From Mesorhabditis belari (taxonomy: Eukaryota > Nematoda > Chromadorea > Rhabditida > Rhabditidae), in NCBI GenBank assembly GCA_958450365.1, contig CAUEEP010000737.1:2965501-3029500 (forward strand): 64,000 nucleotides of DNA. The letters are read 5' to 3'. Made by a program: the position numbers and the translations under genes. The notes beneath the pieces were generated by a model. That model worked only from the letters and a program-made list of their open reading frames with translations. It was not told the DNA's origin and ran no database searches. The number at the start of each line of letters is the position of its first letter. Position 1 is the first letter of the stretch. This document shows, one piece after another, positions 1-10,111 of the stretch.

Positions 1-1001
1 TTCACATCGTGATCTCTGTTCCGCCTTTGGAGAACAGGTTATCACCGAAAGATCATGCCAGCTCTGGTTTGCCCAATTCCGAGATGGTAATGAATCCCTT
101 GAAGACGAATCGCATGGACATCGTGCCACAGCCATCGACAACAATGAATTGAAGCTGATCCAATGCAAACAACACGAGAACTTGCCAAACATCTCCAATT
201 CAACAATTGTACGCCATTTGGAAATAATTGGAAAGACAAATCGTAATGGACAATGGGTTCCACATCAATTGAGTGTTGAGAATCTGGGAGCACGCGTTCC
301 GATCAGCCATATCTTGCTCCAGAAGTCGAAAAGAAGCCATTTTTTTGAGAATATCTTGACGATGGATGAGAAGTGGATTCACTTTGATAATACTTCTCGA
401 AAAAGACAATGGCTGAGCAAAGGTCAAGCGCCAATTCCAACTCCAAAGCCGGATTATCATGGGCGCAAAGTGATGTTGTCTTGCTGGTGGAATATCAATG
501 GACTTGTTCATTTTGAATTATTAGAGCCCGGAAAAACAGTCGATTCATCTTATTTTATTCAACAACTCAAGAAGGTTGACGAAATTTTGCGTGAAAAAGG
601 CCTAAATCCCTCAACTATCAACTTTCTCCGTGATAATGCTCCAGCTCACACGGCAAAAACCTCTTGTAAGGAACTAGATAAGCTAGGATGGAAGGTCTTA
701 CCACATGCGCCGTATAGTCCAGACTTAGCACCCTCCGATTTTCACCTTTTCAGATCGATGCAACATTCCCTTGAGAATTGCCAGTTTAAGAATGCAAAAG
801 AAGTCGAAAATTGGGTGACCAACTACTTTGCATCACAGAATCAAGCGTTCTTTGAGAAGGGGATCCGCAATCTGAAGCAACGTTGGAGGGATGTCATAGA
901 TAATAATGGTGCTTATTGTTTTAAATAAATTGTTATCAAAAAAAATTTTGGATGACTTTAATGTTTGTAAAAAGCGAAATTTCATTTGCACCAACCTAGT
1001 A
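1..1001 (+). mobile_element. Mariner element 1, right part
   Basis: The right terminal repeat reads, on the minus strand, CTAGGTTGGTGCAAATG (983-999), the usual mariner end. It is followed by TA at 1000-1001, the target duplication. The left end lies outside the window. The insertion site can be read directly: the flank after 1001 matches the sequence at 6325-6443 in reverse complement, and there the TA at 6442-6443 is uninterrupted (an empty site). Confidence 0.88.
2..928 (+). CDS. Mariner-family transposase, 5' end outside window
   Basis: This is a cut-and-paste DNA transposase of the mariner (DD34D) type. The open frame runs from the left edge, so the N-terminus is missing; the first Met in the window (149) is internal. 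Residues encoded before it (SHRDLCSAFGEQ and QLWFAQFRDG) look like the helix-turn-helix region that binds the terminal repeats. The catalytic domain shows the three expected acidic positions: MDEKW, then RDNAPAH, then YSPDLAPSDFHLF with 34 residues between the second and third D. The C-terminus is complete at TAA 926-928, and no frameshift or stop is seen over 308 codons, so it is probably young. The matching 3' terminal repeat ends at 999. Confident on family; activity is unknown. Confidence 0.93.
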   Translation, partial: SHRDLCSAFGEQVITERSCQLWFAQFRDGNESLEDESHGHRATAIDNNELKLIQCKQHENLPNISNSTIVRHLEIIGKTNRNGQWVPHQLSVENLGARVPISHILLQKSKRSHFFENILTMDEKWIHFDNTSRKRQWLSKGQAPIPTPKPDYHGRKVMLSCWWNINGLVHFELLEPGKTVDSSYFIQQLKKVDEILREKGLNPSTINFLRDNAPAHTAKTSCKELDKLGWKVLPHAPYSPDLAPSDFHLFRSMQHSLENCQFKNAKEVENWVTNYFASQNQAFFEKGIRNLKQRWRDVIDNNGAYCFK

Positions 1002-2190
1002 GTTTTAAATTTGATTTGACTTGACTAGATTTGACTCTTGTAATTATTATTTTTATTTTCATGCTAGGTTCTTCTTGTTTCAGTTTCCTTAAAGATTTTG
1101 TGTTTCTAATTATCTATGATGTTTAGGACTCGGATTTCCAAATATGGACAAAAAGCAAATTCGGACGATTCTTTTGTAGTAATTCAAACTCAGGCATTCA
1201 GCAACAAATGCAGACAAAAACATGAATCGTGTATTACGACAAAGCACTGTATCACTTCCCACTGCACAAGTTTGGTTCAAGCGATTCCACGAAGGAGACA
1301 AGGATCTTGAAGATATGGAGAGCCGAGGTGACTACTTGAAAATGAGGATTTGAAGCGTTTTGTCGAAGCTGATTCTCGGAACACGGAGCTGGAGCTTGTG
1401 AAACACTTTATTGTTGGAGCTATAACAGTTAGCAATCATTTGAAAGAGATTGGCAATTAAAGAAGCTGGAGAAATGGATTCCGCGTCTAGTGAATAATCG
1501 ATTTCTCGCTTCATCTTCTTTGAAGTTTCGAAATGAGAAAGACTCTTTTTTGGGTCGATTGATAACGTGCTATGAAAAATGAGTTCTTTACTTAATTGAA
1601 TTGAATTGAAAGCGAAATTCGGAATGGTTGGATAAGGGCGAAAGTCCGCTTCTTTTCCAAAACCGAATCTTCACCCAAAGAACATCATGTTGTCAATTTG
1701 GTGATATCAGAAAGAGGTGATACACTATTCGTTGCTAAATCATCGATTCGGAGATCTACGTGTAACAAATCAAGGAGATGCACTGAAAGTTGCAGCCTTT
1801 GAACTGCACGTTGATCAATCGAGAAGGTTCTATTCTGCTACAGACTCCTCACGTCTCTGTAACGACACTCAGGGTACTCAATGATTTAAGCATCGAAGTC
1901 CTACCTTATTCAGTCTATTCACCAGACCTATCGCCAATCGATTATCACTTTTTTAAGCATCTTGGCTGCTTTCTTAGAGGCCAAATAATGCCATAATGCC
2001 ATTGACGTTTTTATCAACTCTAGAGCTTCTGATTTTTACATCCATGGAATCGAAAAACTTGCCCTCTTCTGATAAAAATGCATTGATTGAATGAATAATA
2101 TTTAGTTAGTATTATAAATTAAAAAGTTTGATGATTGAAGTAGAGTATGAAAAACGTAGTTATTTTTTCGTAGTACCTAATGGATTAACT
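1002..2190 (+). mobile_element. Mariner element 2, degenerate, interrupted by element 1
   Basis: An older, different mariner. Its right-side end is at about 2160-2182 (minus strand: TTAGGTACTACGAAAAAA). The segment 1002-1130 is the reverse complement of 6319-6441 and belongs to the other end of this element. Element 1 has inserted into that end, so the terminal repeat itself is outside the window. A much shorter copy of the same element sits at 6316-6493 inside intron 4 of the srd gene. Confidence 0.72.
1190..2095 (+). pseudogene. Decayed mariner transposase
   Basis: Fragments of a transposase occur in shifting frames: QVWFKRFHEGDKDLEDMESRG near 1265-1325 (helix-turn-helix part), then VLPYSVYSPDLSPIDYHFF near 1900-1955 (third catalytic Asp region), then FYIHGIEKL near 2033. 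Stops and frameshifts lie between them, so no protein is made. It is clearly separate from the intact transposase at 2-928. Confidence 0.82.
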
Positions 2191-2226
2191 AATCATAATT
2201 TCTGAAAAACTTGGACATTTAAATAA

Positions 2227-2498
2227 CTACCGTAAATACTGTAATAGTACCCCACCGCCCTCGTACAGTCTGGTAGTCGCAAAAGTTTTTTTTGGCATTT
2301 CATTTTTTTTAAAGCGCCCGTACTTTCAAAAAGCGTCTTTGGTATCAAAAAATAGCTGAAATTCAGGATTATTTTTTGATACCTAAGCCCGCATTGTAGC
2401 ATAAATCAGCGTCGAGAAAAACTCGTTCAAAGCTAGACTACGCAACACTCCGCACCGTCATTATGGGCGGTGGGGTACTATTACAGTATTTACGGTAG
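2227..2498. repeat. MITE family 1, copy a
   Basis: Terminal inverted repeats of about 38 bp (CTACCGTAAATACTGTAATA, then GTACCCCACCGCCC) enclose about 190 bp that also contains a smaller palindrome around 2335-2385. It lies where intron 4 of the srd pseudogene would be. A second copy, about 90 percent alike by eye, is at 15722-15991, and end fragments occur at 26320-26554. Confidence 0.9.
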
Positions 2499-2527
2499 GT
2501 TTAAACAAGCCTAGCAATTGTGTTTAC

Positions 2528-3194
2528 CAAAAAGAAAGGGGCAAAAGTGAATACCCATAGGCGATGCAATGCAAAGTGAGCGAGTGTACTGAACAAACTT
2601 TTTACTCATTAATTACTGTCGATTACCCGTAGCACAAAACTGAGGTGAAACTTGTCGACATAAACCGTGAAACTGAAAGATGAGGCCGTAGTTGATTGGA
2701 ATAATTCTAAGCTGGCAAAAGTTATGGAAAACTGAGTTTCACCTGGCAGTAGCCAATCCGGCTGTGAGGCCGAGAAAGAACTCGGATAGAGTGACACTGA
2801 AATTGTTTTGACTTCAAATCCTGACCATCTACTTTAATGGCAGTTTTCATTTGTCACTTTCATTTTCTTGTTTTTATTGTATTTTAAGTTGGATACTTTA
2901 TTTTGGACACTTTAAGTTGAATACTTTAATTTGGATACTTTAACCAGTTGACTACTTTAGGTTGGATACTTTAACCAGTTGAATACTTTAAGTTTCTCGT
3001 ACTACCCACAACCTTTTTACAGTCTTTTGCTTTACTAACCTTGCTAGAATTATAGAATATGATCGGAAAGATTTCGAGGTTTGAAATACAATGAGATATA
3101 GCAATAGTCCATTCATTCCGATTGAAATGATATCAGAGATCTGGTGAGCCGTTGTGAAGAGAGTCGCTCGGAATTGAGTAAACGGAAAGTCCAT
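2528..3194 (-). pseudogene. Truncated srd chemoreceptor paralogue (exons 1-4 only)
   Basis: Exons are 3040-3194, 2743-2796, 2627-2706 and 2528-2588. They have exactly the same lengths (155, 54, 80, 61 nt) and phases as exons 1-4 of the intact srd gene at 5366, and encode a close paralogue (MDFPFTQFRATLFTTAHQIS; TLSEFFLGLTAGL; QFHGLCRQ; LTLHCIAYGYSLLPLSFW). All four are open. Exon 5 onwards is absent: the space is filled by MITE family 1 and the mariner elements. The donor after exon 4 is a normal GTAAAC. It stands head-to-head with the intact gene, so this is an inverted duplication broken by transposons. Confidence 0.85.
2870..2992. repeat. Short tandem repeat, TTGGATACTTTAA-type
   Basis: About seven imperfect units of 13-17 bp (GTTGGATACTTTAACCA and variants). 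It lies in intron 1 of the srd pseudogene (minus strand) and has no coding role. Confidence 0.75.
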
Positions 3195-3660
3195 CTCTGG
3201 TGATTTGCAATGAAGACGACTTTTAAATCAAAAAACAGATTGTTGACAAGACTTTAGTTCGTGATATAAAAAACACTCGGAGCAAGTGGAAAGGGAATCG
3301 AGGAAGGGGAAATCGTGGCACAGTCACACAGCAATTTGGAGTTCAACTCGAGGAAAGACTCACACATATCAATTTGATTTTAATTTCTCACGAAATGATT
3401 AGCTGTTACTTAGCTGCTTTTTGATTTACTAAAGATTGACTGAAGGTTTTGGAAAGTACGCAAATTGCAAATTAAAACGGTACAGTTTTGATATCTGTTC
3501 AAAATCAGAAATCAAGCAGTTATTAGAAAAGATCGGGATCAGCTTGTGCCTTGTAAACCTTAACAAATTCCGTTCTGTACTTGAACTTGAACAGAACTTG
3601 AACTTGAATAGAACTTGGACTGTTTGATAGCTTAATGGTTGATTCGTTTTCTGGTGAAAT

Positions 3661-3680
3661 ATTAGGTTGATGCAAAAGTC
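3661..3680. mobile_element. Isolated mariner-like terminal repeat
   Basis: TTAGGTTGATGCAAAAGTC (3662-3680) matches a mariner 5' end. It is followed at once by the homopolymer stretch 3680-4165, and no partner end is recognisable, so either the element body is lost or it could not be assembled. Confidence 0.6.
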
Positions 3681-4066
3681 TTTTTTTTTTTTTTTTTCCC
3701 CCCCCCCCCCCCCCAACCCCCCCCCAAAAACCCGATTGTTTTTTTTTAAAAAAAAAAAAAATTTTTTTTAAAAAAAAATATAAAAGGGATTTAAATATTT
3801 TATTTTTTTTTTTTTTTTTTTTTTTGGGTGGGGGGGGTGGGGGGGGGGGGAAATGGGGGTTTGGGTTGAAAAATTATTTAAAAAAAAAAAATATACCTTT
3901 ATAATTGTGTATAGAGGGGGGGGGGGGGGTAGGTATTTAAAAAAATAAAAATAAAAGGGAAAAAAACTCATAATTTTTTTGAGGGTTTTTATTAAAAATA
4001 TAAAAAGGGGAGATTTTAAAAAAAAAAAAAAAAAAAAAGGAAAAAAATATAAAAATAGAGGGGTGG

Positions 4067-4148
<82 letters not shown>

Positions 4149-4165
4149 AAAGAAAAAAAAAAAAA
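3680..4165. other. Homopolymer-rich stretch, probable sequence artefact
   Basis: Almost 490 bases consist of long runs of a single base: T, then C, A, T, G, A runs, ending in about 76 consecutive A interrupted only by single G. Natural satellites keep a unit; this does not. It looks like low-quality consensus bridging a gap. The long frames read through it (poly-Phe, poly-Lys) are meaningless. Confidence 0.7.
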
Positions 4166-4691
4166 CCACCAATAAATCGACTAAACCGGACAATCAAATC
4201 GGAAAAGTTTCAGAGAAAAGTTTCAGGTGAAAAACGGTGCTGCATTTCAAAAATTGCTGAAAAAACGATGAACTTCCAAAAAAAGAAAGCCTTATTTCTA
4301 GAATAATCTGCAATCATTTAAAAGTTCAAATCATTTAAAAGTTGAAAAATCTACAAAGAGTTTTTGCACAAAAGCAAATCAAAAATTGAATCATTTTTCT
4401 AACTTTCTTTTTCTTAAAACACTTTAACTTTGTTTTTCAGAAAAAACCTTGATTCGATTAAAGCCAGAGAAGTGAGAGCAGTCAAATCTTCGACAATGGC
4501 ATCATCTACTCTTTTAACAAACCGAAGTGATTGGCTGATTGTTGTAAGAATCAAAATTTATTGTTAATTCTTAAGCTTTCCAGATAAACAACAAGATTCT
4601 TTCAATTATTTCAAACAAGAACAAGAAAAAGAAAATTTTCGACAAGCAGCTACGTCCGATTCCACTTGCCTCAATGGTTTATGATCAATAA
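4166..4691 (+). CDS. 3' part of an unrecognised basic protein
   Basis: Three exons join in one frame: about 4166-4226 (start unknown, it emerges from the poly-A stretch), 4441-4543 and 4584-4691 (stop TAA). Phases agree (2, then 0), donors are GTGAAA and GTAAGA, acceptors TTTTTCAG and TTTCCAG. The product is Lys/Ser-rich and hydrophilic, ending LASMVYDQ; no domain is recognised. The 5' part should lie in or beyond the homopolymer stretch, so that stretch probably hides or destroys a real gene. The junctions are convincing, but without a homologue this stays a prediction. Confidence 0.5.
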
Positions 4692-4734
4692 ATGGTGACA
4701 AGAGTCATTTGTTTTCTGTTTCTTTTAGAGATTT

Positions 4735-4890
4735 TATTTCGATGAGCATCAATCCTTTCTCTTTCAACTTGCTGCAATTCTACTAGTCCCTAACTTCTGT
4801 GTACGTGATCGCCACTCTGTGCCTCATTCTGACAACCATTCATTGTGTGCATGTTCCGGACATCAAAAAGGAACAGCTTGTCAAGGTAAA
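4735..4890 (+). other. Exon-like segment with one hydrophobic helix
   Basis: After an acceptor (TTTTAG, ending at 4728) two overlapping frames each read part of a membrane-like segment: FLFQLAAILLVPNFC up to about 4800 and VIATLCLILTTIHC after it, followed by a GTAAAA donor at 4888. The pieces are in different frames, so this may be a decayed exon or carry a one-base error. I do not know the family. Confidence 0.25.
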
Positions 4891-5365
4891 ACACTATTTA
4901 GTTAACAATCAGCTACAAATGCTTTCTAATGTCATTTCAAAGATTTCGGCTCTTCCATTGTTGAGTGTTCATTCAAGTTAAGGAGCTGATGTATGAGCTG
5001 CTTTAAAAACTAATTTGCTAGCGTAAGGAAAAGAGTCAACAACTCAACAAGTCAACAAGTCAACAAGTCAACGACTGAACCCAAAATTAAAGTAGACTAT
5101 AAGAAGAAAAACTTCGAGCTAACTAGTAGACAAATTCTCACCGGCAGTTACCTAATTGTGGAAAGTAACATAGACTTTTTGGTAAGACCTTGGAAACCAA
5201 AGTTACACTATGAACCTCACTTTTAGTCAGCCACGATTTCGTGAGAACTTGAGTATTTCCCTTCCTTGTCTACCGGACTTTGAGTACCGTCAATTCATCG
5301 TAAAATTTCAAATAGTTTACTTTTATTTTCGCTTTACCATCACTAAAATCCTATTCATTTCGAAA

Positions 5366-8127
5366 ATGGACTTCCCGTTCACTCAATTCCGAGCGACACT
5401 CTTCACAACCGCTCACCAGATCTTTGATCTCATCTCAATTACGATGAATGGTCTACTTTTGTATCTCATCGTTTTTCAGACATCGAAATCTTTTCGATCA
5501 TATTCTATCATTCTAGCAAGGTTAGTAAAGTAAAAGACTGTGCAAAAGTTTTTGAATGACAAAGCTTGTCATTGCTGTCTTGCATTGAGGATTTATTGAT
5601 GACTCAAATGATTGATGAAGGACTTATGAAATACAAATCAAACATGGATTATTAAATGATAGCTTGGATTCTAACAAGCATATGGCATTCAGTGAAAAAA
5701 TGATGAAATTAGCATTTGAATTAAATTTGATCGTATTCGGACGAACGGATCCGGATGTCCGTATCGGATCCAGACGTTCGGATCCGATCCGGATGTTTGG
5801 ATTGGATTCGGGCATTTGCTCCGGACTTCTGGAATCGATCCGGACGTCTGGATCGGATTCGGACATCCAAATCCGATGTCCGAATCGGACATCCGGATCC
5901 GATTTGGACGCGTGATCGGATTCGGATGTAACATTCACTAACTAGCTGAGCTTAAACTCCACAGATCCTCTATTTCAGTGTCACCCTGTCCGAGTTTTTT
6001 CTTGGACTCACAGCCGCCCTAGCAATGACGAGGTGAGAAAACGAATCTTTTACCCAAATCCTCAAATTTAGACTTATCCCAATTGAAAACGGCATCGTTC
6101 TTCAATTTCATGGTTTGTGTCGAAAATTCACTCCTCAATTCTGCAATGACGGTATGTTTAGTGGAAAGACTACACAAAACGAAGTTTCAGTTCACACCAT
6201 CACACTGCATTGTATTTCTTATGGGTATTCCCTTATGCCACTCTCTTTTTGGCAAGTTTAGAAATTGATTGAGTGAACTAGACCGACATAAACAATTAAA
6301 AACCTTGAACTCTTTAGGTAACATGTAGTCCTAAACATCATAGATAATTAGAAACACAAAATCTTTAAGAAAACTGAAACAAGAAGAACCTAGCATGAAA
6401 ATAAAAATAATAATTACAAGAGTCAAATCAAATTTAAAAACTATGTCAAAGTCAACTAGCCGGAAAACGTGGTTATTTTCTTGTAGTACCTAATAATCAT
6501 GTTTATTGTCCAGGTACCGTCACTACGTCCTCTCAAACAAAGCTCCAAGTCCAAAATTGATCACTTTTCTTTGTTTTCTCATTTATCTACCAGCTTTCAT
6601 CACAATGGTCAGTGATTGGAGTAGCTGCTTGTAAATAACTGCTTGTAAATAACTGCTTGTAAATAACTTTTCGAATTTCTTTTTCAGTTTCCATTCGCTT
6701 CTTCGACCAGCGACCCAGCTGTGGCCAGACAAATGCTTATCGATCATCAAAACGGTTCTCTTTTTCCTGATGACCCAAAAATCGCAGCCATCATCGGCTA
6801 TGAGTATCTTTATCAAAAAACGTACGTGTTTGGTTTGAAAACTTTAAATCTATTGAGCTGTGAGTAGAGTGTATTTTTAGCATAATGCCGTTGATGCTCT
6901 GGGTTTGTTTGCCGATTTTCCCCGGTTACACAGCAGCTATCATCTATCGAATTCGAATTCTGAAAGTTCTCGAGAGAAACTCGATGAGTCCGAAAACGAA
7001 AACGGCACAGAAGAAATTGGTGAAAGTGGGGAAAACGGAAATTTTATTGGCTCATGATACTGACCAGCTGATGAGCTTTGTTGGCAATAACCTGATCAGC
7101 GCTTGGTCCTAGTTAGATAAAGGATTTCCGGTCTGGATTAGGATAGGTCATGATACAAAAATCCAGGCTGTTCCAGGCTCTAACCCTCCAAGCAGTTCTT
7201 CCACTTATCATGATGAGTCAAGCTTCTGTCTACATGTGGAGACAATTTAAACTACCGTAACTACCGTAATCAACTTTTAGCAGCAAAAACCCTAATTTCA
7301 GATTTGCTCATTCGGTTCCATATTTCGAGGAATGGGTCTTCTTGTTGGTGGCCATTGTGAGGTTTAATTGTAACTATTGGGTTGGTGAATTGAAAACTGC
7401 CGGACTTTGAACTAAAATTTATTGAACATAAAACCATAAATTCATTCCAAATAATTTCCATTATTATTGACGACTTGTGCTCATTTTACAGGCAATTTGC
7501 GGATTCCTCTTTCGTAGTAGGATTTTGGTTTTTGTGTGAGACAAGTGTGAGACTCAAAAATGGAGGACTGGAGAGATGTCCCAGTTTGAGCACTTTCTTC
7601 AAAGAAACCCATTTTGCTGTCAATAGAAAAGTTGTAGAGAATCAAAAATGAGGCTTATAGCCAAATTTTCAAAAAGATACACTTAGTAGTTTCGCTTAAA
7701 ATGTAAGTTTTGCGAAAATTTTGTAAACTTGGCACTTCTTGAAAACCAGCTTTTGAATCGTTCTGAAAATTTGGATATAAGCTTGATTTTTGATTCTCTA
7801 CAACTTTTCGATTGACACCAAAATGGGTTTCTTTTGAAGAAAGTGCTCAAACTGTCACATATGACAATAGCCGGCAGTTTTCAATTCACCAACCCAATAA
7901 AATCAAAGATTCAGGTGAGTTCAATCAACCCGTGTATCACAATCTACTACGTGGCGCCTTATCAAGAAAAAGTTCTCAAACTTTTCTGCTGGAAACGAAA
8001 AAGTAAAACCTACAAGATCTACAAGATTCACGAGCATCTCCACTCAAATATGTCGATGAAAAAGACGAATGATCCACAAAACGAGGGCATTTCCTCGACG
8101 ATTACTTCAAGAAATGACTTGGTTTAA
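5366..8127 (+). CDS. Seven-transmembrane chemoreceptor, Srd family
   Basis: Ten exons: 5366-5520, 5979-6032, 6072-6151, 6191-6251, 6514-6607, 6688-6821, 6881-7025, 7177-7256, 7302-7356, 7915-8127. All phases agree and give 356 residues, the usual Srd length. Srd hallmarks: MNGLLLYLIV..SYSIIL in helix 1, RLIPIENG..HGLC after helix 2, YRHYVL before helix 4, MSPKTKTAQKKLVKALTLQ before helix 6, and NPCITIYYVAPYQ at helix 7. Such receptors sit in sensory cilia and couple to G proteins; the ligand is unknown. Intron 4 starts with GC (GCAAGT at 6252) rather than GT and contains a mariner remnant; intron 9 contains MITE family 3; intron 1 contains a GGATCC-rich satellite. The exon 7 donor (GTGGGG) is weak. 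A truncated inverted paralogue lies at 2528-3194. Confidence 0.9.
5735..5935. repeat. GGATCC/GGATGTC-rich satellite in srd intron 1
   Basis: About 200 bp of imperfect short units built on CGGATCCGGATGTCCG and its complement (CGGACATCCGGATCC). It is open in several frames only because of its composition. Confidence 0.8.
6316..6493. mobile_element. Internally deleted copy of mariner element 2
   Basis: The ends read TTAGGTAACATG (6316) and GTAGTACCTAA (to 6493). Positions 6319-6441 are the reverse complement of 1002-1130. The transposase is gone. TA at 6442-6443 is the unoccupied version of the site that mariner element 1 entered in the other copy. It lies in intron 4 of the srd gene. Confidence 0.75.
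7375..7899. repeat. MITE family 3, copy a
   Basis: Ends TATTGGGTTGGTGAATTGAA and the inverse, about 26 bp, resemble mariner ends. The interior is an imperfect foldback (GAAACCCATTTT... twice in opposite directions). No coding capacity. It lies in srd intron 9. Copy b is at 16902-17424 in the opposite orientation. Confidence 0.9.
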
Positions 8128-9648
8128 ACCCTTAAAATTGTTTTATTAAAACGTTTCTTTTAATAAACTAATTTTTACCTAAAAAAAAACATTATTTCAA
8201 TGCTCTCCAACTGGCTTTTTTAGTTTAAAAGTTGAAAAAAAATCTTTGAAGCTGCTTTTAATGAATAGAGATAGAAAAAAGGTCAAATTTCAATTGTTCA
8301 ATCTTTCAAAGAAATAAAAACAAGATTTTTCTTGGTTAACTCAATTTAACGCCTATTCAAAGACTTTAGTTTTAGTTTTTTCAAAGGTTTTTCTTTGAAA
8401 AAAACGAAAACTTTCTTTTTTCTTTTTCTTTTATTTTTAGTAATTGTAATTATTTTATTCTTCAAAAATGTAAGTTTAATGTTTTTTTTAGACAAATTTA
8501 TCTTTAGTTTTTATGAATTTGAAATTCATTTGAAATTTCCATTTGAAAAGTGAGCCCTCAATTGCTGTTGTGGTTCTTGTCTACGATCAAGTTCATTTTA
8601 ATGTAGTAGTAGACAAAGTTATCTTTAGTTTTTAGTATCCATTTGAAAAGTGAGCCCTCAATTGCTGTTGTGGTTCTTGTCTACGAGCAAGTTGATTTTA
8701 ATGAATATGAAATTGCTCAAAAATCACTGAAATGCCATTGCAAAGGAAGAAATTTTGAGTATCAATTGATCGTTGTGATAGTACGATACGAGAGGACGTG
8801 AGATGAGTGATATAGTCTTCTTTCTTGATTGTCTTCTTTCTCAAGTTCTTTCTCAATCATGATTGTTTTCCTCGCGAGTAATGTCTTTTTTTTAAAGCGC
8901 ACGCTTAAGAAAAATTACCGTACTTTTAGCGAAAATTATTGCAAAAAAAATGGCGCCAAAATCACGACTTCTTTTAAAGATATTCAACCGTTCGACTGAT
9001 TTGGTGGCAAATTCCCTTCAAATGTAAAGATATTCAATTTACTCGACGTGTAAAGAGGATTACTCGTAGTTACTCGACCAAAAAACGTCGATTAATCGAG
9101 TAAAGATTACTCATGCAAATTTTACTTGAGTAATTACTCCCGTGGAACACACTCTAGTGATATCAGTGAATGCAGTGAACGTTGGCTGTCACTTTGAGCT
9201 AATCTTAATAACGATTTCTGCCTAGAAACTAAATTCCAGAAGTTAAAGTCGGTTTTAAGGCCTTTTTAAGCTTGATGCTGATGAAATTGAGTCCTAAAGT
9301 AGTCCTAAATTGAGTTTTGGTACTTTGACTTATTTGGAATATCAATTTCTGAAGAATCTTGATGACTTCAGGTTATTTGACAACAACTTTTATTGAATAG
9401 GTCTTTTTCCGTCTCTGTCATGATCATTCATGAAATTTTATTTGATCGTCTTCTTTTTTTTTCTCAAGACTCATCATCTCAAAATCTTTATTAAAAATTA
9501 AAGATGAAAGATGATTGTGCGAGATAAAAAGCAACGTAAAGTTTTCAATAAAACGATCAGTATGACAAGACGAACAAGACGATTAATGAAACCAAAAAAT
9601 ACAAAAAAACAATTGTGATAATACAAAAGTTTCTGATTCGATCAATAT
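8128..9648. other. Intergenic region between srd and C-type lectin genes
   Basis: No gene seen. It holds a direct duplication of about 55 bp (8528-8600 and 8635-8695, sharing AAAGTGAGCCCTCAATTGC), MITE family 2 copy a (8866-9155) and the left arm of a 115-bp inverted repeat (9457-9575). Both flanking genes end here (convergent), so no promoter is expected. Confidence 0.6.
8866..9155. repeat. MITE family 2, copy a
   Basis: The left end CTCGCGAGTAATG and the right end GAGTAATTACTCCCG with flanking GGAACACACTCTA are inverted. The interior carries TTACTCGACGTGTA and CCGTACTTTTAGCG. Copy b at 59411-60024 shares these blocks but has about 300 bp extra in the middle. Confidence 0.8.
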
Positions 9649-10111
9649 TTACAAAGAAGTTTGGCAAAGAAAATCATTATACGAAAAGCAAGGACCAGCA
9701 TACCAATCGTTGCTAATCGGATTCATATAACCGCATTCTTTTCCATTTGCTGGTTCACCTAAAAACCTTGACTGTCAACATTCTAAATATCCTTCAAAAA
9801 CGAAATTTACTTTTTTAAAATCAACTCACCTTGAGCCCATTTCTGATAGTCCATCGGTGAGCCATCTGACCATTTCCACGTCGTTCCATTCAACATCAAT
9901 CCAATCATTACGCCTTGCTCGGCACCGTATTCTACAAAAATTTGATGAAGATATAAAAATCAATTGTTCTAGATATAAAGATATAAAGATCAATTGTTCG
10001 TCTTGACATACTCATCATTTTATTGAAAACTTTACGTCGCTTGTTATCTCGCAAAATCATCTTTCATCTTTAATTAAGATTTTTAGATGATGAGTCTTGA
10101 GAAAAAAAAAA
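9457..10111. repeat. 115-bp inverted repeat flanking the last two lectin exons
   Basis: The left arm 9457-9575 and right arm 9996-10111 are inverted copies with few mismatches (for example AAGATGAAAGATGATT on the plus strand and AATCATCTTTCATCTT). One arm lies 3' of the lectin stop codon, the other in the intron before exon 9830-9931. Confidence 0.8.

Noticed and set aside
3768..4230. Poly-Phe and poly-Lys open frames
   Set aside because: Homopolymer stretch, probably a sequence artefact; only the last 60 bases may be coding.
5624..5938. Open frames on both strands with SDPDVR-type repeats
   Set aside because: GGATCC-rich satellite within intron 1 of the srd gene.
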